Source: JAJKIP01 sp040509055 (GTDB lineage Bacteria; Bacteroidota; Bacteroidia; Chitinophagales; Chitinophagaceae). Taken from it: a DNA stretch of 14,748 nucleotides. Within the stretch, counting starts at the first letter, position 1; each line of letters begins with the position of its first letter. The notes under the pieces were generated by a model. It saw only the letters and a list, made by a program, of their open reading frames with translations, ran no database searches and had not been told where the DNA came from. Position numbers and translations under genes: made by a program. Shown in pieces: positions 6,660-14,296 of this stretch. The stretch spans positions 1-14,748 of the forward strand of contig JBEVLT010000403.1 of NCBI GenBank assembly GCA_040509055.1, given 5' to 3'.

Positions 6660-7493
6660 ATGTTCACATTGAATTGCAACGGCAGGCTGCTTGCGATAGC
6701 GCATCCGCTGATCATGGGTATCATCAACGCTACGCCCGATTCTTTTTACAGCGGCAGCCGGTTTGCCGGCACGGATGCCGTGCTGGCGCAGTGTGAAAAA
6801 ATGCTTGGCGAGGGCGCAACGATCATCGACATCGGCGGGCAAAGCACGCGGCCGGGCAGCACCCGCGTGAGCGCCGAGGAAGAGCTGCGGCGGATCGCCG
6901 GCCCGGTGGAGGCCATCCACCGGCATTTTCCCGAAGCCTTTATTTCGATAGACACCTACCATGCCCGCGTGGCCGGGGAGGCAGTAGCTGCCGGCGCTTC
7001 GCTGGTCAACGATATCAGCGCCGGCTCGATGGACAGCGGGCTGATACCCACCGTTGCGTCCATGGGCGTACCGTATATACTGATGCATATGCAGGGCACA
7101 CCCGATACCATGCACCATGATCCGCACTATGAAAACATCACGCGTGACGTGCTGGATTTTTTTATCGCTAAAACAGGCGAATTGCGGCAGGCCGGCATCC
7201 GGGACATCATCATCGATCCCGGCTTTGGCTTTGGCAAAACCATCGCACATAATTTCGAACTGCTGCGCAACCTGGCCGCCCTGCAACTACTCCGCCTGCC
7301 GGTGCTGGCGGGGCTGTCGCGCAAATCCACCATTTACAAAACGCTGCAGGTAACTGCCGATGAAACACTGAACGGAACGACGGTGCTGAACACCATCGCC
7401 CTGATGAACGGCGCCGCCATCCTGCGGGTGCACGACGTAAAAGAAGCAAAAGAGGCGATCCGGCTCACCGAAGCCTGCAAAGGAGCGCTATAA
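6660..7493 (+). CDS. folP: Dihydropteroate synthase
   Basis: This cytoplasmic enzyme condenses 7,8-dihydropterin pyrophosphate with p-aminobenzoate in folate synthesis and is the sulfonamide target. All family motifs are present in 277 residues: IMGIINATPDSF (18-29), DIGGQSTRPGS (57-67), SIDTYHA (96-102), VNDISAG (116-122), LMHMQGTP (141-148), DPGFGFGKT (186-194), GLSRKST (218-224) and the final RVHDV (256-260). The ATG at 6660 puts the first strand directly before the IMGIINAT loop, as expected. Gln61 stands where many homologues have Glu, and Ala24 where many have Val. The gene ends at a hairpin (7496-7526). In many Bacteroidota I would expect the diadenylate cyclase gene next to folP, but it is not here. 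Confidence 0.97.
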   Translation: MFTLNCNGRLLAIAHPLIMGIINATPDSFYSGSRFAGTDAVLAQCEKMLGEGATIIDIGGQSTRPGSTRVSAEEELRRIAGPVEAIHRHFPEAFISIDTYHARVAGEAVAAGASLVNDISAGSMDSGLIPTVASMGVPYILMHMQGTPDTMHHDPHYENITRDVLDFFIAKTGELRQAGIRDIIIDPGFGFGKTIAHNFELLRNLAALQLLRLPVLAGLSRKSTIYKTLQVTADETLNGTTVLNTIALMNGAAILRVHDVKEAKEAIRLTEACKGAL

Positions 7494-7495
7494 AG

Positions 7496-7526
7496 AGAAA
7501 GGCACCCGCTGTGCGAATGCCTTTCT
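7496..7526. terminator. Hairpin between convergent folP and the FKBP gene
   Basis: A perfect 9-bp stem pairs AGAAAGGCA (7496-7504) with TGCCTTTCT (7518-7526) around a 13-nt loop. It starts three bases after the folP stop and 23 bases beyond the FKBP stop. There is no long T-run on either strand, so it probably acts as a weak bidirectional terminator. Confidence 0.6.
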
Positions 7527-7548
7527 ACTATACTTCTATGTAATTACT

Positions 7549-8508
7549 TTACGGTTCGGGTTGCACCTCCGCCGGTTTATCCGATACCTTGATCACTTCG
7601 ATATCGAAGATCAGGGCTTCGTTGGGACCAAACGGCGAACCGGGCTGTGGTTGCTTGCCATAGGCAAGATAACCGGGAATGTACAGGGTACCTTTGCCTC
7701 CTTCCCTGAATTGCTGCACTCCCTCATCCAGGCCGGCGATCATACCGCCTACACCCACCTGGAACGGAGGCAGGGTACCGGATTCGAATGTACTGTCGGT
7801 CGACATTTTCCGGCCGGCGTACTTAACGGTTACATATTTTCCGGCCGAGGCTTGCGGGCCTGTGCCAGCCACAGCGATGGCATAGTAGGTACCAAGCCTT
7901 GTCTTTTCCGCCTTGATATTCTTAGCGGCCAGGTAGTCTTCCACCACCTTTCTCAGCTGGGGACCTTCGCCTGATTGATCTGCATCCTTCAATGTCTTTT
8001 CCCGTTGTTTGGCTACTTCTTCCATGCGCTGTTTTACCTGGCGCGGCCTGTCTTTTTCCGCCTCTTTGGTGTAATCGGCCATGGCATCGCTTTCCGAATT
8101 GAATACCTCGATGATGCGCAGCCTGGTGATCAGCCGCTCTCCTTTTTTGAGACCGGGTATCTGCAGCTGCTGCTTCATCAGCGTATCTGTGAGCTGGATG
8201 GTGATGGCGCTATCGCCTTTTTTCATCATCGTCAGTATCTCGAACAGGTTATAGGAAGGTTTGTCCAGGGGCTGCACCTTGGCAAATCCGGGTAATTTGT
8301 CGTGGCTGTCGTAGAGCACAGAATCGCCCAGCTTTGCTACGTAATGAAACTTAACGACCTGTCCTTCTTTGATCAGTGAATCTTTCCCTTTACCGGGAAT
8401 GATTTTATACAGCAGGCCGCTTTTTGTTTTCTTGTAGCTTACCTGCCCGCACCCTGTTACTGAAACGATGGCAGCCAGGGCAATGATGAAGTAATTGATT
8501 CTTTTCAT
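7549..8508 (-). CDS. FKBP-type peptidyl-prolyl isomerase, two-domain lipoprotein
   Basis: The 319-residue protein has a lipoprotein signal (MKRINYFIIALAAIVSVTGC, Cys20 the likely lipidated residue) and so should sit in the envelope facing the periplasm. An N-terminal FKBP-like domain (about 29-137) lacks the usual LAYG loop and looks degenerate. A charged helical linker (about 138-185) follows. The C-terminal FKBP domain (about 203-308) is canonical: VKYAGR, TFESG, the segment VGVGGMIAGLDEGVQQFREG, IPGYLAYG and LIFDIEVIKV. It would catalyse prolyl cis-trans isomerisation or act as a chaperone for exported proteins. It starts nine bases after the nrnA stop with no promoter seen between, so the two are probably co-transcribed. 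Confidence 0.94.
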   Translation of the reverse strand: MKRINYFIIALAAIVSVTGCGQVSYKKTKSGLLYKIIPGKGKDSLIKEGQVVKFHYVAKLGDSVLYDSHDKLPGFAKVQPLDKPSYNLFEILTMMKKGDSAITIQLTDTLMKQQLQIPGLKKGERLITRLRIIEVFNSESDAMADYTKEAEKDRPRQVKQRMEEVAKQREKTLKDADQSGEGPQLRKVVEDYLAAKNIKAEKTRLGTYYAIAVAGTGPQASAGKYVTVKYAGRKMSTDSTFESGTLPPFQVGVGGMIAGLDEGVQQFREGGKGTLYIPGYLAYGKQPQPGSPFGPNEALIFDIEVIKVSDKPAEVQPEP

Positions 8509-8517
8509 TGATTGGGA

Positions 8518-9525
8518 TTATTGTAATAAAAGTTTGCTTTCTTCTACCGCCTGCTTGAACTTCTCCACGGTTGCTTCCAGCGAATCGCTGCTGCGGCCGC
8601 CTGCCGCATTGAAATGGCCCCCCCCCTCGAAATAAGTGCGGGCAAACGTGTTGCAGTCAAAATCGCCTTTGCTGCGGAAGCTCCATTTGCGTTCTTCATC
8701 GCGGTCTATCACCAGCCCCACCAGCTTGATGCCCTGGATGGTCTGCGGCAGGTTCACGAGCCCCTCGGTTTCGCCGGTCTTGATATTGTACTTCAGCAGG
8801 TCTTTTTTGGATATGGCCACCAGCGCGGTGTTGTACTCATAAAAAATTTCCATGCGGTGCAGCAGCACATGCCCGGTAAACCGCAGTTTGTTTTCCATGA
8901 AATTGTCAAACAGGTTTTCATGCACCTTTGAGTGCTGCAGCCCCCTTGATTTCAGGTCGGCCGCCAGCCGGTGCACCTCGGCTTTTGCCGCTGGGAAGCG
9001 GAACGAACCGGTATCGGCGATCACGCCGGCATAGATGCATTCGCTGACCGGCTGGTTGATCCGATCCTGGTGGCCGGCAGCCACGATCAGGTCATAGATC
9101 ATTTCGCTGGTAGAGCTTTTGCCGGTATCGCTGATGCCGTAGTCGAAGGAAGGCGCATCGGGCTGCTGGTGATGGTCTATTAGTATTTTGGTACAGGTAA
9201 GCGCTTTGAGCTTGCCTGCCATGTGCTTGGTGCGGTGAAAAATGTTGAAGTCCAGGCAAAACAGCCATTCGGCAGTATCGAGCGCACTTTCTGCTTTGGA
9301 CCGGTTGGCCTCGAAATCGATCACCTCGCTGCAGCCGGGCATCCAATCCAGCCACCGGGCCCAGTTGGTGGGCGAAATGACGGTGACCGTATGGCCAAGC
9401 TGCCTCAGGAACCCGGCCAGCGCCAGCGATGAGCCCATGGCATCTGCATCAGGCTTCTGGTGCATCGTGATCACAACGTTGCGCGGCTCGGACAACTGCG
9501 GGAATATATCCTGTATGGGCTTCAT
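8518..9525 (-). CDS. nrnA: DHH/DHHA1 phosphoesterase, NrnA-like oligoribonuclease / pAp phosphatase
   Basis: NrnA-type enzymes degrade very short RNAs (nanoRNA) and often dephosphorylate 3'-phosphoadenosine 5'-phosphate. Some also cleave linear dinucleotides such as pApA. Metal-binding motifs are all visible in 335 residues: HQKPDADAMGS (22-32), LDFN (91-94), DHH (117-119) and AGVIADTGSFRF (166-177) in the DHH domain, and GGGHFNAAGG (301-310) in the C-terminal DHHA1 domain. The length fits the family. The GGGH codons contain a run of nine identical bases (8618-8626), a possible slippage site. The gene is divergent from ndk and heads a two-gene operon with the FKBP lipoprotein. The start is supported by a -7-like box nine bases upstream. 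Confidence 0.93.
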   Translation of the reverse strand: MKPIQDIFPQLSEPRNVVITMHQKPDADAMGSSLALAGFLRQLGHTVTVISPTNWARWLDWMPGCSEVIDFEANRSKAESALDTAEWLFCLDFNIFHRTKHMAGKLKALTCTKILIDHHQQPDAPSFDYGISDTGKSSTSEMIYDLIVAAGHQDRINQPVSECIYAGVIADTGSFRFPAAKAEVHRLAADLKSRGLQHSKVHENLFDNFMENKLRFTGHVLLHRMEIFYEYNTALVAISKKDLLKYNIKTGETEGLVNLPQTIQGIKLVGLVIDRDEERKWSFRSKGDFDCNTFARTYFEGGGHFNAAGGRSSDSLEATVEKFKQAVEESKLLLQ

Positions 9526-9534
9526 AAGCGGCTG

Positions 9535-9542
9535 CGAAGGTA
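9535..9542 (-). promoter_or_regulatory. Putative -7 box for nrnA
   Basis: On the minus strand TACCTTCG lies nine bases before the nrnA ATG. A start of transcription at the usual distance would leave a leader of only a few bases. Confidence 0.45.
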
Positions 9543-9621
9543 GGGAAATCGGTGCAGAGTCGGCGGACGGGCTATGAATGTTAAAACCGTGCAGTTTCCC
9601 GCCTCCATACCGGATTTGTCT

Positions 9622-9629
9622 TACCTTTG
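9622..9629 (+). promoter_or_regulatory. Putative -7 box for ndk
   Basis: TACCTTTG is a full match to TAnnTTTG, followed by CG, and lies 24 nt before the chosen ATG. An in-frame upstream TTG (9627-9629) falls inside this box, so it cannot be the real start. Confidence 0.65.
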
Positions 9630-9653
9630 CGCCCCAAAAGCAAAAATCAAACT

Positions 9654-10070
9654 ATGAGCAACAGAACATTCACGATGATCAAGCCGGACGCTATGAAAAA
9701 CGGGCATGCCGGCGCGATACTGGACAGGATCGGCAAGGAAGGATTTCGTATTGTAGCACTGAAAATGACGAAGTTATCAGCAGAAAAAGCAGGTGAGTTT
9801 TACGCCGTGCACAAAGAAAGGCCGTTTTACGGCGAACTGGTAGAGTTCATGAGCAGCGGCGTTATCATTGCTGCTATCCTGGAAAAAGAGAATGCAGTGG
9901 CTGCGTTCCGCGAACTGATCGGCGCTACCAACCCGGCACAGGCAGCAGAAGGTACCATCCGTAAATTATATGCTGCTTCCGTAGGCGAAAATGCCGTACA
10001 CGGAAGCGACAGCGACGAGAATGCCGCTATCGAAGGCAGCTTCTTCTTCTCCGGCCTGGAAAAATTCTAA
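9654..10070 (+). CDS. ndk: Nucleoside diphosphate kinase
   Basis: This enzyme transfers the gamma phosphate from ATP to other nucleoside diphosphates and keeps the (d)NTP pools balanced. The 138-residue protein shows the family pattern: TMIKPDA with Lys10, HKERPFYGELVEFM (53-66), FRELIGATNPAQAAEGTIR (85-103) and the active-site segment NAVHGSDS with phospho-accepting His116. The RKLYAASVGENAVH version, in place of the common RGDF or RAEFG, is what I expect in Bacteroidota. The ATG at 9654 (MSNRTFTMIKPDA) is chosen because it gives the normal N-terminus and lies 24 nt after a strong -7 box. It is divergent from nrnA and convergent with the TraB gene. Confidence 0.97.
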   Translation: MSNRTFTMIKPDAMKNGHAGAILDRIGKEGFRIVALKMTKLSAEKAGEFYAVHKERPFYGELVEFMSSGVIIAAILEKENAVAAFRELIGATNPAQAAEGTIRKLYAASVGENAVHGSDSDENAAIEGSFFFSGLEKF

Positions 10071-10088
10071 GGACCGGCCAGGCGGAAC

Positions 10089-10126
10089 AGCCCGGTACGG
10101 CTTGCGGTAAGCAACCCGTGCCGGCT
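10089..10126. terminator. Hairpin between convergent ndk and the TraB/GumN gene
   Basis: AGCCCGGTACGG (10089-10100) pairs with CCGTGCCGGCT (10116-10126) with one bulged C and one G-T pair. The inner part can extend through GCTT/AAGC. No T-run follows on either strand. The location, 18 nt after ndk and 16 nt beyond the opposite stop codon, suggests a shared bidirectional terminator. Confidence 0.5.
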
Positions 10127-10142
10127 GTATCCTGCTCCCTTT

Positions 10143-11078
10143 CTAAATATCCCGGCTGGCTTCGCGGCCGTTGAGGATGGGCGTTACCGTATATCCCGCC
10201 GCACGCAGCAGGCTGATCACTCCTTTGTCGCCCGGCAGGTGGCCTGCTCCCACTGCAATCAGCAGTGATTTCTTCGGCATCAGGGTTTTCAGCTTGGTCA
10301 CCCAGTTACTGTTCCTGCGGTAAAGCAGCAGGTCCGTATAATTGCTGATGCCGACATCGCTTTTCACCACCAGCTCTTCCAGCTTTTTCAGGTCCTGTGC
10401 GTTATATGCTTTCCACAGCAACGACAGCTCGTTATCGCTATTGGTACCCATATTGTCGATGTACTGTACCAGCTGCTGCGCCTGCAGCTTATAGGGTATG
10501 CTGTCGAGGATACCGGCCTGGTAGGCGATGGTCTCCAGCCCCTTGATGTTTTTGTCGTTTCCTTTCGCCTCTTCCATGATCACCTGCTCCATGGCAGCGG
10601 TCTTGTCGCAGGGCAGGGCCTGGCTTTCCAGCATAGAGGCGGCCAGGATCGGTTTGTATTTTTCCAGTATGCTGAACGGAAGCATCGAGCTCTTTGTTTC
10701 AAAGTAGGTCTTCACCTTTTCGTATTCTTCGGCGCTCAGCAGGTCCTGCAGGCTTGTATCGCCCTTCATTTTCATTTTGGCCATGGCCCCCATCAGGTCC
10801 ACCAGGTTGTCCAGGTCCACTTCCAGGTACACCTCGTCTGCATTGCGGATGGCTTTTTGCATGTTGCCGCTCAGCACGGCATCATCGGCACAGAGCAGGT
10901 GAATGGTGCCAAACAGGTAAGAGGGTTTTTCGAGCCCGTTGCCGCTGATCATCCACAGCAGGGTGTTGTTGTTCGGGCTGATGTCGTTTTTTTCAAAGGT
11001 TGCCTTAGGCTTTGTTCCCTGCGCGCAGGAAAACATTGAAGCAGATATAGCCATGACTCCCAGGATCCAGCACTTCAT
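10143..11078 (-). CDS. TraB/GumN family protein, probable lipoprotein
   Basis: The 311-residue protein begins with a short signal ending in SMFSC (Cys18), a relaxed Bacteroidota-type lipobox, so it is probably lipid-anchored in the envelope. Family motifs are SYLFGTIHLL (53-62, His60), EVYLEVDLD (82-90, Glu86/Asp88), IKGLETIAYQ (178-187), YRRNSNWV (253-260) and IAVGAGHLPGDKGVISLLRAAGY (274-296, His280). The two G-x-x-H motifs plus the acidic residues match the Tiki/TraB/GumN superfamily, some members of which are metalloproteases. Its substrate is unknown. It lies 139 bp downstream of the UbiD gene on the same strand and probably has its own promoter; a weak -7-like TAACTTGC is at 11095-11102. 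Confidence 0.92.
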   Translation of the reverse strand: MKCWILGVMAISASMFSCAQGTKPKATFEKNDISPNNNTLLWMISGNGLEKPSYLFGTIHLLCADDAVLSGNMQKAIRNADEVYLEVDLDNLVDLMGAMAKMKMKGDTSLQDLLSAEEYEKVKTYFETKSSMLPFSILEKYKPILAASMLESQALPCDKTAAMEQVIMEEAKGNDKNIKGLETIAYQAGILDSIPYKLQAQQLVQYIDNMGTNSDNELSLLWKAYNAQDLKKLEELVVKSDVGISNYTDLLLYRRNSNWVTKLKTLMPKKSLLIAVGAGHLPGDKGVISLLRAAGYTVTPILNGREASRDI

Positions 11079-11094
11079 ATACGTATGGTTTTAT

Positions 11095-11102
11095 GCAAGT
11101 TA
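11095..11102 (-). promoter_or_regulatory. Weak -7-like box for the TraB/GumN gene
   Basis: On the minus strand TAACTTGC resembles, but does not fully match, TAnnTTTG. It lies 16 nt before the ATG at 11078. Confidence 0.25.
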
Positions 11103-11217
11103 CTCCGATAAGCTATTGAAGAAAAATATATAGGACGGATGGACGAAGCATACCGTTGCCTGCGGCACTAACAGCGTATACGGGAAAAAGTTTATCCGGG
11201 ATACCGGCGATAAGCGG

Positions 11218-13143
11218 TCAGCTCACTGCTGCTTCCCCGCCGTACACCTGCCCCTTGTACTTCAGCGAAGGAGACGGGATAAAAGTGCCCAGGCCCAGCT
11301 GGTCCCATTTTTCATCCACGGCCCGGATCGTATCGTCTGCCGCGATGATGATATTGGGCCAGTCGCGCCGGAAATCATCCAGCTCTTTGGTTTTGCGCGT
11401 GCCATCCAGCCCCATGCAGGCGGTGTAGCCGCCGGCTTCGCCTGCGGGGCGGCGTGCCAGCGCCTGGTCACGTTTGGGGTCGAGGTTGTTGCAGAAGCGC
11501 CAGAGCGCCACCGGCAGGTCCATCGGGTCTACGGTATGCTCCACGTACAGGATGAGCCGGATGCCTGCCGCTTCGGGCAGCGCCGCTATTTGCGCATGCA
11601 GCTCTTTCACCTGCTCCTTGCGGCTTTTTTCCACGGCTACGATCAGGCAGGGAATGTCTTTCAGCAGCAACCGGCTGTTTACCGCTTTTATTTCCGGGAA
11701 ACCGGCTTGCAGGGCAGCGGCTATTACGGCCGGATCGGCGCCGGGCTTGCCGGGCAGGTACCCGTCTTCGGTTTCCTCATCGAATTTGGCTGTACCGTCG
11801 ATGCACATCTTGCCGCCAAAACCCAGCTTGCTGCAGCTATGGTCCAGCACATCCATGGGGCCGGTAGAGAAATAAATATCCGTGGCCGGGTTCAGGTTGT
11901 TCAGTACATAGCGGGCCAGGTCTTCATACTGTTGTATCTGCACGCCTTCATCGGCCAGGACCAGTATTTTGTTGAACATCATTTGTCCGGCGCCCCACAT
12001 GGCGTTCATCACCTTTTGCCCCTGGCCGGGATATTCCTTGCGGATCTTCGTGATCACGAGGTTGTGAAACACACCTTCCACCGGCATGTCCATGTCCACG
12101 ATCTCTGGCACCATGGTCATTTTGATCGGCGCCAGGAAAATACGCTCGGTGGCCTTGCCCAGCCAGGCATCCTCCTGGGGCGGTATGCCTACGATGGTGG
12201 CCGGGTATACGGCGTTTCGTTTGTGCGTGATGCAGGTGATGTGAAAGCGGGGGTACCAGTCAGGCAGGGAATAATACCCGGTATGATCGCCGAAGGGCCC
12301 TTCCCAGATCAGTTCATCGCCGGGATCCACATATCCTTCGATGATGAAATCCGCATCGGCAGGCACTTCGATATCCGGCTGCGTGATGCATTTCACCAGC
12401 TCCACTTTCTTTTTGCGCAGGAAACCGGCCAGCATGTACTCGTCTACGTTCTCGGGCAGCGGGGCGGTAGCAGAATAGGCATAGGCCGGGTCGCCGCCAA
12501 GCGCTACCGCTACCGGCATGCGTTTGTTCAGCTTTTTGTATTCGGAAAAATGTTTGGCCGACACCTTGTGCCGGTGCCAGTGCATGCCGGTCAATGCCGG
12601 TCCGAACACCTGCATGCGGTACATGCCGACGTTGCGGGCGCCGGTATTGGGGTCCTTGGTATGAATGACAGGCAGCGTCACGAACGGGCCGCCGTCTTTG
12701 GGCCAGCAGGTGATTACCGGCAGCTTCGTGATGTCGGGTTCCTTCATCACCACTTCCTGGCACTCTCCCCTGCCGCTTTTTACTTTCGGCATCCAGGATG
12801 CAAACCGGCCCAGCTGCGGCAGCAGCTTCAGTTTGTCCAGTATGTTTTCTTTGGGGGCCGCCAGCAGCCTGAACAGACCTTCGATCTCCGCAGCGATATC
12901 GTCCAGCTGCGCCACGCCCAGGGCCATGCACATCCGTTTATCGCTGCCATAGGCATTCATCAGCACCGGAAACCCGTATCCCGTATTTTCGAAAAGCAGG
13001 GCTTTGCCGCCCCCGGGCTGCTTGCTCATGCGGTCGGTGATCTCGGCCATCTCCAGGCGGGGGTCTACATAGGTTTGAATGCGGACCAGTTCCCCGGCTT
13101 TTTCCAATGCGTCGATAAACTGCTGCTGATTTCTATAGGCCAT
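11218..13143 (-). CDS. UbiD-family decarboxylase (menaquinone biosynthesis decarboxylase-like)
   Basis: UbiD enzymes use prenylated FMN to decarboxylate aromatic or unsaturated acids reversibly. The 641-residue protein has the family order: an N-terminal domain (FIDALEKAGELVRI), the segment NVGMYRMQVFGP (171-182) with the conserved Arg176, the IIEGYVDPG Glu (269), and EGPFGDHTGYYS (281-292). Then come IVGIPPQEDAWLGKATERIF and the C-terminal part DVLDHSCSKLGFGGKMCIDGT. It is longer than E. coli UbiD, as expected for the Bacteroidota form usually annotated in menaquinone synthesis. That pathway role is inferred, because no other men or mqn gene is in the window. The ATG at 13143 (MAYRNQQQF) is chosen because an upstream in-frame TTG lies within the -7 box. 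A UbiX-type prenyltransferase must be encoded elsewhere. Confidence 0.92.
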   Translation of the reverse strand: MAYRNQQQFIDALEKAGELVRIQTYVDPRLEMAEITDRMSKQPGGGKALLFENTGYGFPVLMNAYGSDKRMCMALGVAQLDDIAAEIEGLFRLLAAPKENILDKLKLLPQLGRFASWMPKVKSGRGECQEVVMKEPDITKLPVITCWPKDGGPFVTLPVIHTKDPNTGARNVGMYRMQVFGPALTGMHWHRHKVSAKHFSEYKKLNKRMPVAVALGGDPAYAYSATAPLPENVDEYMLAGFLRKKKVELVKCITQPDIEVPADADFIIEGYVDPGDELIWEGPFGDHTGYYSLPDWYPRFHITCITHKRNAVYPATIVGIPPQEDAWLGKATERIFLAPIKMTMVPEIVDMDMPVEGVFHNLVITKIRKEYPGQGQKVMNAMWGAGQMMFNKILVLADEGVQIQQYEDLARYVLNNLNPATDIYFSTGPMDVLDHSCSKLGFGGKMCIDGTAKFDEETEDGYLPGKPGADPAVIAAALQAGFPEIKAVNSRLLLKDIPCLIVAVEKSRKEQVKELHAQIAALPEAAGIRLILYVEHTVDPMDLPVALWRFCNNLDPKRDQALARRPAGEAGGYTACMGLDGTRKTKELDDFRRDWPNIIIAADDTIRAVDEKWDQLGLGTFIPSPSLKYKGQVYGGEAAVS

Positions 13144-13164
13144 GCGGTAATAATAAAAAGTACG

Positions 13165-13172
13165 CAAAGGTA
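13165..13172 (-). promoter_or_regulatory. Putative -7 box for the UbiD gene
   Basis: On the minus strand TACCTTTG, followed by CG, is a full match to TAnnTTTG and lies 21 nt before the ATG at 13143. It suggests that the decarboxylase can be transcribed separately from the upstream epimerase gene. Confidence 0.6.
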
Positions 13173-13227
13173 CAACACCGCCTGGCAGCGAAGGTTGAAA
13201 TAAATGAAAGAAAACGTGTGGGAAGAC

Positions 13228-14244
13228 TCAGCGGCCGTGGTAGGTAATGCCCAGGCCAGGCCCGCCGGAATAGCTCACGCGCCCTGCATCGAAACCGATA
13301 CCGGTGGCCACATCTTCTTCCAGCAGCAGCGGCCCGTCCATATCCACGTGATCGATCAGCGGCAGCAGGTGCGCCACAGCCGCCGACCCCACCGTCGATT
13401 CGTTCATGCTCCCGATCATCACCTGCAGGTCCAGCTGCCGTGCTTCTTTGATCATCCGCAGGGCGGGCGTGATGCCGCTGCACTTGGTGAGCTTGATATT
13501 GATGCCGTGAAAATGATCTTTGCACTTCTTCACATCTGCCTCTCCCACACAGGATTCGTCGGCAAACAGCGGCAGCGGCGACTCCCGGTACAATACGTTC
13601 ATTCCCTCCCAGTCGTCTTTGGCCAGCGGCTGCTCGATGAATTCCACCCCGAGCTCTTTCAGCGGGTGCACCAGCTGCAGCGCCGTTTCCAGGTCCCAGG
13701 CCGCATTGGCATCCACGCGCAGCACGGCATCGGTCTTTGCCCGCAGCGCTTTTACCATGGCGATATCGTCGGCAGTGCCTACTTTGATCTTGTAGATCGG
13801 CCAGGGCTTTTCTTCCAGCTTGCTGATCATTTTGTCTACCGTGTCGATGCCGATGGTATAGTCGGTCAGCGGGTTGCGGGAAAGATCGCCGTTCCACAGC
13901 TGGTACAGCGGCTTGCGTTGCAGGTTGCCGAAGAGGTCCCAGGCTGCGATATCCAGTGCGCAAACCAGGAAAGGATTTTGCGGAAAAAGGTGGTGCAGGT
14001 AATGCCAGTACCGCTCAGGCCCGGTAAAGGCAAATTTTTCAACGAACATCTTTTTCCGTTCCAGGTCTTCGATCATTTTTTCCACCGTGATGTCGTAATA
14101 AACAATGGCCGGCGCTTCGCCGTACCCTTTCACGCCGCGGTGCTCCAGCTCCACGATCAGCGTGGGCTGGTGGGTCTTGGTGCCCCTGGAAATGGTGAAG
14201 GGGTGACGGAATTTGAGACGATAGGGCCAGTACCGGACTTGCAT
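13228..14244 (-). CDS. Dipeptide epimerase, L-Ala-D/L-Glu epimerase type (enolase superfamily)
   Basis: The 338-residue protein belongs to the muconate-lactonising subgroup of the enolase superfamily. It likely epimerises L-Ala-D-Glu from murein turnover to L-Ala-L-Glu in the cytoplasm. Catalytic Lys pairs are KIK (152-154) and Lys251 (IKLTKCSG). Metal ligands are Asp178 (VDANAAWD), Glu204 (FIEQPL) and Asp229 (ADESC). GSMNES (278-283) and DMDGP (301-305) fit the D-x-D motif that binds the dipeptide amino group in AE epimerases. The start at 14244 (MQVRYWPYRLKFRHPF) is chosen, because the upstream in-frame extension would run through the symmetric promoter dyad. Substrate specificity is inferred from motifs; other dipeptides are possible. 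It precedes the UbiD gene by 84 bp on the same strand. Confidence 0.92.
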   Translation of the reverse strand: MQVRYWPYRLKFRHPFTISRGTKTHQPTLIVELEHRGVKGYGEAPAIVYYDITVEKMIEDLERKKMFVEKFAFTGPERYWHYLHHLFPQNPFLVCALDIAAWDLFGNLQRKPLYQLWNGDLSRNPLTDYTIGIDTVDKMISKLEEKPWPIYKIKVGTADDIAMVKALRAKTDAVLRVDANAAWDLETALQLVHPLKELGVEFIEQPLAKDDWEGMNVLYRESPLPLFADESCVGEADVKKCKDHFHGINIKLTKCSGITPALRMIKEARQLDLQVMIGSMNESTVGSAAVAHLLPLIDHVDMDGPLLLEEDVATGIGFDAGRVSYSGGPGLGITYHGR

Positions 14245-14259
14245 TGCGCTTTTTGCGGG

Positions 14260-14267
14260 TGAATATA
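14260..14267 (-). promoter_or_regulatory. Putative -7 box for the epimerase gene
   Basis: On the minus strand TATATTCA lies 15 nt before the epimerase ATG. It is the mirror image of the box of the divergent gene (see the dyad at 14261-14296). Confidence 0.4.
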
Positions 14268-14296
14268 GCAACGGAAGACCATAATCGGCTATATTC
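14261..14296. repeat. Perfect inverted repeat in a divergent promoter region
   Basis: GAATATAGC (14261-14269) and GCTATATTC (14288-14296) are exact reverse complements separated by 18 bp. Each arm forms most of a -7-like box pointing away from the centre, one toward the epimerase gene and one toward the secreted protein gene. It may be a symmetric divergent promoter, or an operator for a dimeric regulator. Confidence 0.6.

Noticed and set aside
6602..6727. N-terminal extension of the DUF1599 protein
   Set aside because: It would run through both divergent promoters and into the start of folP, and its sequence is unlike the family.
9627..9653. Upstream TTG start adding nine residues to ndk
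   Set aside because: It overlaps the TACCTTTG -7 box, and the ATG at 9654 gives the normal family start.
13144..13167. Upstream TTG start adding eight residues to the UbiD protein
   Set aside because: The TTG lies inside the TACCTTTG -7 box, so it would not be transcribed. The ATG at 13143 gives the usual N-terminus.
11536..13203. Open reading frame of 555 codons on the plus strand opposite the UbiD gene
   Set aside because: It lies antisense to a well-conserved gene, its translation is rich in His, Gln and Arg with no recognisable motif, and it is explained by the codon use of the real gene.
13228..14244. Identification as o-succinylbenzoate synthase (MenC)
   Set aside because: The GSMNES and D-x-D-G-P motifs fit dipeptide epimerases better.
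13204..14262. Open reading frame of 352 codons opposite the epimerase gene
   Set aside because: It is an antisense shadow of a gene with all catalytic motifs in place. The translation is low-information.
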